Of a stretch of 64,000 bases of DNA, positions 55,878 through 64,000 are shown in pieces. The position numbers and the translations under genes were made by a program. Below the pieces are notes generated by a model, which was given only the letters and a program-made list of their open reading frames with translations, did no database searches and was not told where the DNA came from. Each line of letters opens with the position of its first letter. The first letter of the stretch is position 1. This DNA is from Calidifontibacter indicus (GTDB lineage Bacteria > Actinomycetota > Actinomycetes > Actinomycetales > Dermatophilaceae), in contig NZ_QTUA01000001.1 in the NCBI RefSeq assembly GCF_003386865.1, positions 124,001-188,000 of the forward strand, read 5' to 3'.

Positions 55878-55905
55878 GCCGGCCCCGGGCGATCACCCGG
55901 GGCCG
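55878..55905. terminator. Bidirectional GC-rich terminator
   Basis: GCCGGCCCCGGG pairs with CCCGGGGCCGGC around a short loop, 28 nt after the Rpf-like gene stop and before the stop of the convergent acyl-CoA synthetase. Short T-containing tail on the plus side. Confidence 0.8.
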
Positions 55906-55927
55906 GCTTGTCGTGTCTCGAGTTCGG

Positions 55928-57694
55928 TCAGCCCGCGGTGCCGGCGACGATCTCGTCGACGTAGCCGTCGTAGGCGGGCACATACCCCTTGTCCTTGGTG
56001 AGCACGTGCACGGCCTCGTCGCCGGCGGCGAACCCGAGGTCACGCAGCTCGACCTTGCGCGACTTGAAGGTGGAGGTGTGTTCGAGGGCCTCCACCACCC
56101 GCACGAACAGCGGCCGGGCGTGTGCCGGCAACTCGCTGCGCACGTGGTCGGCGAGCACCGCACCGTCGAAGGTCTCGCTGTCGGCGAGCACGATCGCGGC
56201 CATGCCCGCCTTGCCGTCGCAACCCGGCACGTCGACGCCGTAGACGGTGGAGTCGGCCACCTGGGGTGCGCGGGCGAGCGCGGCCTCCACCTCGGTGGTG
56301 GCGACGTTCTCGCCCTTCCAGCGGAAGGTGTCGCCCAGCCGGTCGACGAACGCAACGTGCGTGAGCCCCTGATTGCGCACCAGATCACCGGTGTCGAACC
56401 AGCAGTCGCCGTCCTTGAATCCGTTGCGCAGCAGCTTCTTCTCGGTGGCGGCGTCGTCGGTGTAGCCGTCGAACGGCGCGCGGTCGGTGACCTTGCTGAT
56501 CAGCAGCCCGACCTCGCCCGTTTTCACCGTCGCGAGGCGTCCGGCGTCGTCGCGGGTGGCCGCACCGGTCTCGGGGTCGTAGGCCACGACCTTGTAGGGC
56601 AGCGGGCAGGTGCCGGCGGTCTGCCCGATGTTGAACGCGTTGATGAAGGCGATGTTGCACTCGGACGCGCCGTAGAACTCCGCGATACGACCGATGCCGA
56701 ACCGCTGCTGGAACTGGTCCCAGATGTCCGGCCGCAAGCCGTTGCCGACGATCACCCGGATGTTGTGGTCGCGGTCGTCCGACCGCTCGGGCTGGGCGAG
56801 CAGATAGCGGCACAGTTCGCCGATGTAGACGAACGCCGTGGCGTCGTAGGTGCGGCATTCGTCCCAGAACCTGCTGGCGGAGAACTTCGGCGCGACGGCC
56901 ATCGCAGCCCCCGCGGCGAGCACCGCACCGAGGGCGACGGTCACCGCGTTGTTGTGGTAGAGCGGAAGGGCGCAGTAGAGCGTGTCCGTCGGGCGCAGCC
57001 GCACCCCGAGCGCCCCTAGGCCGGAGTAGGACTTCAACCAGCGGTAGTGCGTCATCACCGACGCCTTGGGCATGCCGGTGGTGCCCGAGGTGAAGATCAG
57101 CAGGGCGCGTTCCTTCGCCCTCACCTGGTTCACGACGGCGGGGTCGTCGGCGGGGCGGCCCTGCACGAGCGAGGGCAGTTCGCTGTAGTGGATCACCTGC
57201 TGTTGCGTGGCGATCTCGCCGGAGCTCGCGAACTCCTCGTCGAGGTCGTCGGCCATCACCACGAGCGCGGCGTCGAGGGTTCGCAGGCTGTGCGCCAGCA
57301 CCTCCCCGCGCTGGTTGTAGTTGATAAGACCGGCGACGGCGCCGAGCTTCACGACGGCGAGCATGACCAGCACGTTCTCGACGTCGTTGGCGGAGTTGAT
57401 GCCGACGACGTCACCGCGCCCCACGCCACGCTCGCCGAACAGGTGGGCGTACTGGTTCACCAACTCGTTGGCCTCGCGGTAGGTGAGTTCCCGGCCGGCG
57501 CCCTTGAGGAACGCGCGATCGGCATAGCGGTGAGCCGTGCGCTGGAACTGCAGGCCGATCGAGGCGGTGTGGCTCGGCTTGCGCAGCACGAGCCCGGGCG
57601 CTTCCCGGGCGAGCAGCGGCAGGTCGGGCAGGAAGCCGACCAGCCCCTTCGCCACGTCGGTGACGCCGACCCGGCGGGGGACTGCACTACTCAT
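55928..57694 (-). CDS. Long-chain acyl-CoA synthetase (FadD6/FATP-type)
   Basis: 588 residues. AMP-binding motif LLIFTSGTTGMPKASVMTHYRW, substrate region NGLRPDIWDQF, EFYGASECNIAF, and the adenylation hinge FVDRLGDTFRWKGENVATTEVE. It activates fatty acids as acyl-CoA; length and YHNNAVTV, GDxFRWKGENVATTEV pattern match very-long-chain/FATP-type synthetases including mycobacterial FadD6. Likely works in the same lipid network as the desaturase and hydratase, though unlinked in position. Confidence 0.9.
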   Translation of the reverse strand: MSSAVPRRVGVTDVAKGLVGFLPDLPLLAREAPGLVLRKPSHTASIGLQFQRTAHRYADRAFLKGAGRELTYREANELVNQYAHLFGERGVGRGDVVGINSANDVENVLVMLAVVKLGAVAGLINYNQRGEVLAHSLRTLDAALVVMADDLDEEFASSGEIATQQQVIHYSELPSLVQGRPADDPAVVNQVRAKERALLIFTSGTTGMPKASVMTHYRWLKSYSGLGALGVRLRPTDTLYCALPLYHNNAVTVALGAVLAAGAAMAVAPKFSASRFWDECRTYDATAFVYIGELCRYLLAQPERSDDRDHNIRVIVGNGLRPDIWDQFQQRFGIGRIAEFYGASECNIAFINAFNIGQTAGTCPLPYKVVAYDPETGAATRDDAGRLATVKTGEVGLLISKVTDRAPFDGYTDDAATEKKLLRNGFKDGDCWFDTGDLVRNQGLTHVAFVDRLGDTFRWKGENVATTEVEAALARAPQVADSTVYGVDVPGCDGKAGMAAIVLADSETFDGAVLADHVRSELPAHARPLFVRVVEALEHTSTFKSRKVELRDLGFAAGDEAVHVLTKDKGYVPAYDGYVDEIVAGTAG

Positions 57695-57739
57695 GTGACT
57701 CTCCTCACGAACGTCCGGCCCAAGGCTAGCCAGCTTTGC

Positions 57740-57751
57740 TACCCACCGGTA
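57740..57751. promoter_or_regulatory. Possible operator upstream of the acyl-CoA synthetase
   Basis: A TACC-N4-GGTA palindrome lies about 45 nt before the synthetase ATG. It resembles binding sites of TetR-type lipid regulators, but no regulator is adjacent and it may be chance. Confidence 0.25.
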
Positions 57752-57892
57752 ACAACCGGCGCCGCCGAAAACCGGTTGGCTGCCTCCCGTCCCACCCTTC
57801 AGACTGGACGGGCCATGGAGAACTGATCGGATCATCGCCCCGCTCGCGGCCCTGCCCGGCGGCGCATCGTGCCGACCCCTTCACGAGGCTCC

Positions 57893-59479
57893 ATGACCAC
57901 CAGCTCTCCCACTCTCCTGCTCGACGACATCGCCGTCACCTACGACGGACGGTGGATCCTCGACGGCATCTCACTCACCGCGTCCGCCGGCAACCGCGTC
58001 GGGCTGGTCGGCGAGAACGGCTCGGGCAAGTCAACGCTGCTGCGCCTCGCCGCTGGTGTCGAGCCGCCGACCCGCGGCGCGGTGCACACACCGGCAGATC
58101 TGGGCTACGTCGCGCAGGACGGCGGACTCGATCCGGAGCACACGATCGCCCGGGTGTTGCACGACGCGCTCGCGCCGCTGCACGCCGCGGTGCGCAAACT
58201 CGAAGAGCTGGCAACCGGATTGGAGCAACCCGGCGCCGCCGATCGATATGACGAGGTGCTCGCGTGGGCCACCCGTCATGACGCCTGGACCGCGACCGCG
58301 CGGGCCGAGCGCGCCGCCGCGCTCCTCGGTCTCGAGCAGTTGCCCCACGACCGCCCCGTCGGGACGCTCTCGGGTGGGCAGCGTGGACGGCTCGCCCTTG
58401 CCGCGCTGCTCGCACGCCGGCCCGACTGCGTGCTGCTCGACGAACCGACCAACCACCTCGACGACGGCGCCCTCGCCTTCCTGGAGGAGGAGTTGCGATC
58501 GATGGGCGGCGTCGTGGTTGCCGCGAGCCACGACCGCACCTTCCTCGACACGGTGTGCACCTCGATCGTCGACCTCGACCGCACCCACTTCGGCACCGAC
58601 GGCGAAGGCGGCCGCACCTACACCGGCAACTACACCGACTACCTCGCCGAGAAGGCGCGGGCCCGGGCGCGCTGGCAGGAGGCCTTCGAGGCGCAACAGC
58701 AGGAGTTGAACGAACTTCGGGTCACCGCACGCACCACCGACCTCGACGTGGCCCACGACCGTCCGGCCAGTGACGGCGACAAGTTCATCTACGCGTTCAA
58801 GGGGTCGCGGGTGCAGGCCACGGTGTCGCGGCGTCGGCGCAACGCCGAGCAGCGCATCGCAGCGATCGAGCGGGCGCGCATCAGCAAGCCACCGAAGACC
58901 CTGCGGTTCGGCGGCACGTTCTCGGCCGACGGCGCGGGGTGGGTGTCGGCGCGTGACGCCGCCGTGGCCGGTCGCTTCCGGATCGGGCGGCTCGACGTGT
59001 GCGCCGGTGAACACTGGCTGATCACCGGGGCCAACGGCTCGGGCAAGTCGAGCCTGCTCGCGGCGATCGCGGGCGAGCTCGCCCTGGGTCACGGCACGCT
59101 CGAGGTGTCGGCCCGGCGAATCGGATTCCTTCGTCAGGAGATCAGCTTCGCCGAACCGCACCTCACCCCGCTGCAGGCGTACGGCGATGACGAGTCGCAG
59201 CCCGGCCTGAACGCCCTCGGGCTACTGCCGCCCCGCGACGCCCGCAGGCCGATCGGACAGCTCAGCCTCGGCCAGCAGCAGCGCCTCGCGCTGGCGATGC
59301 TCATCGCGGGGCGCCCCGACCTGGTGCTGCTCGACGAGCCGACCAACCACCTCTCGCTCGGGCTGGTCGAGGAACTGGAGGCGGCACTGCTCGACGCCCC
59401 GGCGACGGTGCTCGTGGCCAGCCACGATCGGTGGTTGCGGTCGCGGTGGAGCGGGCCGACGGTGCGACTGGGGTCGTGA
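57893..59479 (+). CDS. ABC-F ATPase
   Basis: 528 residues; ATG with GAGG upstream (an upstream GTG is possible). Two ATPase domains: Walker A GENGSGKST and GANGSGKSS, signatures LSGGQRGR and LSLGQQQR, Walker B CVLLDEPTNHLD and LVLLDEPTNHLS, separated by a charged linker (about 235-320). No membrane part, as in ABC-F proteins that bind ribosomes and protect against antibiotics or resolve stalling. The second signature is LSLGQ, a family variation. Confidence 0.88.
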   Translation: MTTSSPTLLLDDIAVTYDGRWILDGISLTASAGNRVGLVGENGSGKSTLLRLAAGVEPPTRGAVHTPADLGYVAQDGGLDPEHTIARVLHDALAPLHAAVRKLEELATGLEQPGAADRYDEVLAWATRHDAWTATARAERAAALLGLEQLPHDRPVGTLSGGQRGRLALAALLARRPDCVLLDEPTNHLDDGALAFLEEELRSMGGVVVAASHDRTFLDTVCTSIVDLDRTHFGTDGEGGRTYTGNYTDYLAEKARARARWQEAFEAQQQELNELRVTARTTDLDVAHDRPASDGDKFIYAFKGSRVQATVSRRRRNAEQRIAAIERARISKPPKTLRFGGTFSADGAGWVSARDAAVAGRFRIGRLDVCAGEHWLITGANGSGKSSLLAAIAGELALGHGTLEVSARRIGFLRQEISFAEPHLTPLQAYGDDESQPGLNALGLLPPRDARRPIGQLSLGQQQRLALAMLIAGRPDLVLLDEPTNHLSLGLVEELEAALLDAPATVLVASHDRWLRSRWSGPTVRLGS

Positions 59480-59561
59480 GTTGGTGCGGTAACGGGAGTT
59501 GGTCGTGCCTGCGGGAGTTCCATCTCCCGCTCGCCCAACCAACTCCCGCCGCCGCACCAAC
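59480..59561. repeat. Long inverted repeat with 38-bp arms
   Basis: Arms 59480-59517 and 59524-59561 pair with eight mismatches in small blocks around a 6-nt loop. It starts at the ABC-F stop codon and lies before the convergent glmS end. Longest of the palindromes seen here; no T-run. Confidence 0.8.
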
Positions 59562-59588
59562 TTCAGCTCACAGCAGCTCGACACCAAC

Positions 59589-61406
59589 TCACTCGACGGT
59601 GACCGATTTCGCCAGGTTGCGCGGCCGGTCGATGTCGCGACCCAGGCGGGTGGCCACCTGATGAGCCAGCAGTTGCAACGGCACGGTCATCAGCAGCGGG
59701 TCGAGTTCGCGCTCGTTCTTCGGCACGTCGATGCGGGCGACCTCGACGTCGATCTCGACGGCTTCGTGGGTGACCACCACCAGCGGGCCCTGTCGTGCCG
59801 AAACCTCGTGGAGCGCACCGATATTGCGGTCGACGAGTTCGTCGTCCGGAACGATCGCGACAGTCGGCATCTCGGCAGAGATCAGCGCCAACGGGCCGTG
59901 CTTCAGCTCGCTACTGGGGTAGGCCTCGGCGTGCAGGTACGAGATCTCCTTGAGCTTCTGCGCACCCTCGCGCGCGACCGGGTAGCCACGCACCCGTCCG
60001 ATGAAGAACACCGACGTCGCATCGGCAACGACATCGGCAACCGCACCGATCTCGGCCTCGCGGTCGAGGATCTCGCGCACCTGATCGGGGATGCGTTCCA
60101 ACCCGGCAAGGATGCGTGCGCCGTCGGAGTGCGAGAGGTCGCGAACACGTCCGAGCAACACGGCAAGCATTGCGAAGCCGACACCCATGTGCGTCAACAC
60201 CTTGGTCGAGGCGACGCTCACCTCGGGTCCGGCGTGCAGGTAGATGCCACCGCCGCAGGCGCGCGCGATCGACGAGCCGACGACATTCACCAGTCCGACG
60301 ACGTGGCCACCCTTGCGCTGGATCTCCTGCACGGCGAACAGCGTGTCGGCGGTCTCGCCCGACTGGCTCACCGCGACGTAGAGCGTGTCGGGCTCGATGA
60401 TCGGGTTGCGGTAGCGGAACTCGGACGCCGGTTCGGCGTCGGCCGGGATGCGCGCGAGGTCTTCGATCAGCGATGCCCCCAACTGGCCGATGTAGTAGGC
60501 CGACCCGCACCCGATGGCCTTCACCCGTTTGAACGATCGCAGGTCACGTGGGTCGAGGCCCAGACCGTCGAGGCGCACCGTCGCGAACCGATGGTCGAGG
60601 CGTCCGGAGAGCATGCGACGCAACGACTCCGGCTGCTCGAACATCTCCTTGTGCATGAACGAGGCGTGCTCGCCGATTTCAGCCGCGATCGCCTCGGCGT
60701 CGACCGTCTGCGGCTGCTTGCCCGTGTCGGACGACTCGGCGGTGAAGGTGCGGAAGCTGTCAGCCGTGACGACGGCGCACTCACCGTCGTCGAGGTGCAC
60801 CACGCTGGACGTGTGCCGCACGATCGCCGCCGGGTCGGAGGCAACGAACATCTCGTGGTCACCGACCCCGAGCACGAGCGGGGAGCCCCGGCGGGCCACG
60901 ACGATGCGGTCGGCCTGGGTGGAATCGACGACCGCGATGGCGAAGGTGCCGCTGACCTGGGAGAGGGCATCGAGCACCTGCTCCTCGAGGGTCGACGCTT
61001 GCGACCGGGCGATCAGGTGCGCGAGAGCTTCCGTGTCGGTGTCGCTCGCGAACTCGATGCCCTCAGCCACCAGACGTGCGCGCAGTTGTGCAGCGTTGTC
61101 GATGATGCCGTTGTGCACCAACAGAATCCGACCGTCGTCCGACTGGTGCGGGTGGGCGTTGGCCTGCGTGGCAGGACCGTGGGTGGCCCAGCGAGTGTGC
61201 CCGATGCCGATCGTCGACGACAGCCGTTTGGGCAGCTTCGCTTCGAGGTCGCGCACTCGCCCCACGGCGCGCACGATCTTCGGCCCGCGTGCGGTGAGCA
61301 CACCAAGACCGGCGGAGTCGTAGCCGCGGTACTCGAGTTGGGTGAGGCCTTCGACGATGACGGGCACCGCCTGGTCGGGGCCGACATAGCCCACGATTCC
61401 GCACAT
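59589..61406 (-). CDS. glmS: Glutamine-fructose-6-phosphate aminotransferase
   Basis: 605 residues. N-terminal nucleophile Cys2 after MCGIVGYVG with HTRWATHG and the GDHEMF glutaminase region; two SIS isomerase domains (SQSGETADTLFAVQEIQ, SFAEPASEF-type), ending with the GFDVDRPRNLAKSVTVE-like tail (PRNLAKSVTVE). It makes glucosamine-6-phosphate for cell-wall synthesis. No glmS ribozyme is seen upstream, as expected outside Firmicutes. NagA in this window is the opposing catabolic step. Confidence 0.94.
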   Translation of the reverse strand: MCGIVGYVGPDQAVPVIVEGLTQLEYRGYDSAGLGVLTARGPKIVRAVGRVRDLEAKLPKRLSSTIGIGHTRWATHGPATQANAHPHQSDDGRILLVHNGIIDNAAQLRARLVAEGIEFASDTDTEALAHLIARSQASTLEEQVLDALSQVSGTFAIAVVDSTQADRIVVARRGSPLVLGVGDHEMFVASDPAAIVRHTSSVVHLDDGECAVVTADSFRTFTAESSDTGKQPQTVDAEAIAAEIGEHASFMHKEMFEQPESLRRMLSGRLDHRFATVRLDGLGLDPRDLRSFKRVKAIGCGSAYYIGQLGASLIEDLARIPADAEPASEFRYRNPIIEPDTLYVAVSQSGETADTLFAVQEIQRKGGHVVGLVNVVGSSIARACGGGIYLHAGPEVSVASTKVLTHMGVGFAMLAVLLGRVRDLSHSDGARILAGLERIPDQVREILDREAEIGAVADVVADATSVFFIGRVRGYPVAREGAQKLKEISYLHAEAYPSSELKHGPLALISAEMPTVAIVPDDELVDRNIGALHEVSARQGPLVVVTHEAVEIDVEVARIDVPKNERELDPLLMTVPLQLLAHQVATRLGRDIDRPRNLAKSVTVE

Positions 61407-61419
61407 TCCTGTGTTCCCT

Positions 61420-61680
61420 TCAGCCGTAGACGATGCGCCGCAGCTGGCGCACGGTCAGTTCGGGGGCGGCGAACCGGGCGTGCCGTAGTTCGTCGCCGAT
61501 GAGTTCGAAGATCTCGTCGTTGCGTCTGCCGTAGGTCTGGTGATGTCGGTGGCGACGCCGCACGAAGTCCTCGACGGTCTCGTCGTGCCAGGCGAGAACG
61601 TCGTCGATCACGCGGGCCGCCTCCGCGGGCGACAGGCCGGTGGTCTGGGCGATCCGGCGGACGAGCTCTTGGTCGGGCAC
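61420..61680 (-). CDS. Small uncharacterised protein upstream of glmS
   Basis: 86 residues from a GTG (VPDQELVRRIAQTTGLSPAE); a TTG at 61716 or a GTG at 61695 would add up to 12 residues. Helical, basic and with a histidine-rich centre (RRRHRHHQTYGRRNDEIFEL), possibly a small DNA- or RNA-binding protein resembling a helix-loop-helix (SPAEAARVIDDVLAW). It lies 13 nt upstream of glmS and is probably cotranscribed. Confidence 0.65.
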   Translation of the reverse strand: MPDQELVRRIAQTTGLSPAEAARVIDDVLAWHDETVEDFVRRRHRHHQTYGRRNDEIFELIGDELRHARFAAPELTVRQLRRIVYG

Positions 61681-61796
61681 CGGACGATCGTGCACCCGTC
61701 TCGCACGGGAATCCAAGAATCTGCCCGCATTCGGGCAAACCTCACCTGATCTCTCCGTACGACATGTGGCAGCCGCCGCGACTTACCATCGAACCC

Positions 61797-62669
61797 ATGA
61801 GGCCAATGCCGAGAGGGACCGCGATCGCGTGGCGCGCGCCGATCGCGTCCGAGCTCGCAGACCTCGCCGGGCAGGGGCGCTTGCAGTTCACCGAGGTCGT
61901 CGCCGAGAACGTCGACCCCGACCGTCCTCCGGCCGCACTGATGAAGCTGGCCGAGCAGGTGACGGTGATCCCGCACGGCGTCACCCTCGGCCTAGCCGAC
62001 GCCTCCACTCCGGATCCGGCTCGACTGCAACGACTTTCGCAGCTCGCGACACTCTTCGACGCGCCACTCGTGAGCGAACACCTGGCGTTCGTGCGGGCCG
62101 CCGAGACGCCCGATTCGTTGCACGGCGACGTGCTCGAGGCAGGCCACCTGATGCCGCCGCCGCGCACCCGGCCGATGCTCGAGGTCGTCGTCGAGAACAT
62201 CGAGATCGCGCAGGAGCAGCTGTCCGTTCCGCTCGCGATCGAGAACATCGCAGCGCTGCTGAGCTGGCCCGAGGACGAGTTGGACGAGCCGGAGTTCCTC
62301 GGCGAGATCGTGCGCCGCACCGGCGTCCGGGTGGTGCTCGACGTGGCCAATCTGCACGCGAGCGCGGTCTCGCGTGGCACCGATGCCCACGAGGAACTGC
62401 TGCGATTCCCGCTCGACGCCGTCGCCTATGTGCACGTCGCCGGCGGCACCGAACGCGACGGTCTCTACATCGACACCCACGCCCACCCCGTGCCCGACGC
62501 GGTGTCGGAACTGCTGAGCGCCTACGTGGCACATCGAGTTTCGTGCGGCGCAACGGTGCCGGGGATCATGCTCGAACGGGACGCCGACGTGCGCGCCGAA
62601 GCGGTGCTGCACGACCTCGACCGGATCGACTGCGCCGTCGCCCGGGGAGTCGCCCGTGTCGGCTCGTGA
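61797..62669 (+). CDS. DUF692 multinuclear iron-type protein
   Basis: 290 residues (an ATG at 61764 would add 11). TIM-barrel pattern with metal-binding blocks: FTEVVAENVDPDRPPAALM, PHGVTLGLADASTPDP, VSEHLAFV, LAIENIAALLSW, DVANLHASAVSRG, VAYVHVAGGTERDGLYIDTH. The first block has the EN and H/D residues of DUF692 (MbnB/TglH-type) proteins, which modify cysteine in peptide precursors with an iron centre. Overlaps the partner gene by 14 nt. I see no obvious precursor peptide next to it. Confidence 0.82.
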   Translation: MRPMPRGTAIAWRAPIASELADLAGQGRLQFTEVVAENVDPDRPPAALMKLAEQVTVIPHGVTLGLADASTPDPARLQRLSQLATLFDAPLVSEHLAFVRAAETPDSLHGDVLEAGHLMPPPRTRPMLEVVVENIEIAQEQLSVPLAIENIAALLSWPEDELDEPEFLGEIVRRTGVRVVLDVANLHASAVSRGTDAHEELLRFPLDAVAYVHVAGGTERDGLYIDTHAHPVPDAVSELLSAYVAHRVSCGATVPGIMLERDADVRAEAVLHDLDRIDCAVARGVARVGS

Positions 62670-63084
62670 CGAACTGGCCGCGCGCCAGAGCGGGGTCGTC
62701 GGCGAACTGCTGCGCGGTCGCACGCCCGAGGGTTTCGACGAACTGCGCTCCCGCCACACCGGTCGCATCCTCGCGATGAAGCGGGTCGACGGCATGACCC
62801 ACGTGCGACCCGAGATCCGAATGCTGCCCGAATGGCGCACGCGCACAACGGAGTTCGCCATGGCGACGACCTCGGGGCAGAGCGCAAATTGGGACGCGCA
62901 GATGTTCGTCGAATGGGTGCGCGACCACCCGTATCCGGGCGACGACGACTGGGTCGTGCTCGACGACATCCGCAGCGGACGCTGCCGGCTGGCACGCGTC
63001 CGCATCACCGGCCACACCCATCTGATCTGGCATTACCGCCGGCGGGTGCACTCCTTGCCGTCGCTCTACGTGCCCTCGACCTGA
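62656..63084 (+). CDS. DUF692 partner protein
   Basis: 142 residues from GTG with GGGGAG 6 nt upstream. N-terminal ELLRGRTPEGFDELRSRHTG, then ILAMKRVDGMTHV, a tail MFVEWVRDHPYPGDDDWVVL, and HTHLIWHYRRRVHSLPSLYV. The G-x-P-x-GFD motif and size resemble SCO6045-like proteins found beside DUF692 genes in actinobacteria, playing a role like MbnC or HvfC in binding the peptide. Assignment by neighbourhood and motif; moderate certainty. Confidence 0.6.
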   Translation: MSARDELAARQSGVVGELLRGRTPEGFDELRSRHTGRILAMKRVDGMTHVRPEIRMLPEWRTRTTEFAMATTSGQSANWDAQMFVEWVRDHPYPGDDDWVVLDDIRSGRCRLARVRITGHTHLIWHYRRRVHSLPSLYVPST

Positions 63085-63341
63085 CCGGGCTCCGGCTCGT
63101 CGAGCAGGGCTTCCACCCGCACCGAGCGACGACGCACCATCCAGAACGCTGCCAGGCAGAGCAGGAAGCCGGCGAAGAAGCCGCCGGCGAGCGCCGGCAT
63201 GCCGTCGGCGTCCGACCCGCCCTTGGCCCAGACGATCGCGGCCAGCACGGTCACCACGAGGCACAGGCCCGCCACGACTGCCACCATCGCCGCCGCGACC
63301 CGCAGCGCGATGATCCGGAACATGCTCGGCTTCTCACTCAC
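63066..63341 (-). CDS. Small membrane protein
   Basis: 91 residues from GTG (VSEKPSMFRIIALRVAAAMV). Two hydrophobic helices (about 10-38 and 48-68: AALAGGFFAGFLLCLAAF in part), a short loop, and a charged C-terminal tail. It overlaps the DUF692 partner gene tail-to-tail by 19 nt and is divergent from the LigD-like gene. Function unknown. Confidence 0.65.
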   Translation of the reverse strand: MSEKPSMFRIIALRVAAAMVAVVAGLCLVVTVLAAIVWAKGGSDADGMPALAGGFFAGFLLCLAAFWMVRRRSVRVEALLDEPEPGQVEGT

Positions 63342-63371
63342 GGCGCCCAAGGGTACGCGTAGGTTCGGACC

Positions 63372-64000
63372 ATGGCAGCCTTACCGGGACGGCGCAGCAG
63401 CTCCCCCAAGGTCGAGATCGAGGTCGGCGAGCGCATCGTGTCGGTGTCGAACCCCGACCGGGTCTACTTCCCTGCTCGGGGCGAGACGAAGCTCGATCTC
63501 GTCAACTACTACCTGTCGGTCGGTGACGGCATCGTGCGCGCGCTGCGCGACCGTCCGTGCATGCTGCACCGCTTCCCGACCGGCGTTTCCGGGGAGAAGG
63601 TGCACCAGAAGCGGCTGCCGCACGGCGCGCCCGAGTGGATAGACACCGTGCGCGTCTTCTTCCCGCGCTACAAACGCACCGCCGACGAGCTCTGCGTCAC
63701 CGAGCTCGCACAGGTGATCTGGGCAGTGCAGATGTCGACGGTCGAGTTCCACCCCTGGAACTCCCGACGCCCGGAGATCGAGAAGCCCGACGAGTGGCGC
63801 ATCGACCTCGACCCGATGCCCGAGTGCGGGTTCGACCGGGTGCGACGCGTCGCCGACGTCTGCTGGGAACTCCTTGACGAGTTGGGAATTCGCGGCTTCC
63901 CCAAGACCAGCGGCGGGTCAGGGCTGCACATCTACGTGCGGATCGAGCAGGAGTGGGGATTCCAGGACGTTCGTCGCGCCGCGCTGGCGTTCGCCCGGGA
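63372..64000 (+). CDS. LigD-type polymerase/primase domain protein (partial, cut by right edge)
   Basis: 209 residues visible, frame open to the end. Blocks: SVSNPDRVYFPARGETKLDL, YYLSVGDGIVRALRDRPCML, HRFPTGVSGEKVHQKRLP, WRIDLDPMPECGFD (metal DLD), GIRGFPKTSGGSGLHIYVRI. This is the archaeo-eukaryotic-primase PolDom of LigD-type NHEJ proteins. It could be a stand-alone polymerase or the start of LigD; the missing part decides. Implies Ku and double-strand-break end joining elsewhere. Confidence 0.88.
   Translation, partial: MAALPGRRSSSPKVEIEVGERIVSVSNPDRVYFPARGETKLDLVNYYLSVGDGIVRALRDRPCMLHRFPTGVSGEKVHQKRLPHGAPEWIDTVRVFFPRYKRTADELCVTELAQVIWAVQMSTVEFHPWNSRRPEIEKPDEWRIDLDPMPECGFDRVRRVADVCWELLDELGIRGFPKTSGGSGLHIYVRIEQEWGFQDVRRAALAFAR

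Noticed and set aside
59480-59588. glmS ribozyme or riboswitch near glmS
   Set aside because: The hairpin is at the 3' end of glmS, not its leader, and the region upstream of the start (61,407-61,419) is only 13 nt.

Overview
This window is chromosomal DNA from a high-GC (roughly 70%) Gram-positive actinobacterium. A Bpa-type proteasome activator, an Rpf-like secreted transglycosylase, a DesA3-type desaturase with its reductase, GTG/TTG starts and dense ATGA/GTGA overlaps support this. Gene content fits the Micrococcales, perhaps Dermacoccaceae or Intrasporangiaceae; the family is a guess. No rRNA, tRNA, CRISPR array, transposase or prophage was seen.

Layout. (1) 1-4.1 kb: an overlapping minus-strand operon jetA-jetB-jetC, the core of a Wadjet (SMC-like, anti-plasmid) defence system, cut by the left edge; jetD should lie beyond it. 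(2) 4.1-9.0 kb: a short NagA, then a thiamine ABC transporter (binding lipoprotein, fused double permease, ATPase) under a clear TPP riboswitch. (3) 9.5-13.7 kb: an Lrp-type regulator divergent from a branched-chain 2-oxoacid dehydrogenase operon (E1 alpha, E1 beta, E2). The E2 start is preceded by a truncated, frameshifted second copy of itself. (4) 14.1-24.3 kb: histidine utilisation (hutH, hutU, NCS1 permease, an AllC-type amidohydrolase, hutF, hutI) with a divergent IclR regulator; a YbaK-type deacylase sits inside. (5) 24.4-43.1 kb: housekeeping and accessory genes: quinone oxidoreductase, AEC carrier, Bpa, lipoproteins, a MacB-like ABC exporter divergent from a NarL-type two-component system, a siderophore-interacting reductase with an iron-box-like site, NUDIX and AI-2E proteins, a flavin dehydrogenase, a PucR-type regulator, and an oxidoreductase/desaturase pair.

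(6) 43.4-53.8 kb looks accessory: an oleate hydratase, secondary alcohol dehydrogenase and TetR module; gene fragments (an LtrA-like C-terminus and others); a GAF/PucR activator divergent from a formaldehyde-dehydrogenase-like/DJ-1/ABM operon; an FAD amine oxidase and a DoxX-like protein. (7) 53.9-64 kb: a small secreted protein, an orphan response regulator lacking the usual phospho-acceptor, an Rpf-like protein, an acyl-CoA synthetase, an ABC-F ATPase, glmS, a DUF692 protein with a partner, and the start of a LigD-type polymerase gene.

The main unexplained structure is a set of eight long inverted repeats (16-38 bp arms) in intergenic gaps, mostly just after stop codons. Two of them share arm sequence, which suggests a dispersed palindromic element rather than only independent terminators. 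Start codons were chosen by ribosome-binding sites, overlaps and family lengths; where uncertain this is said.
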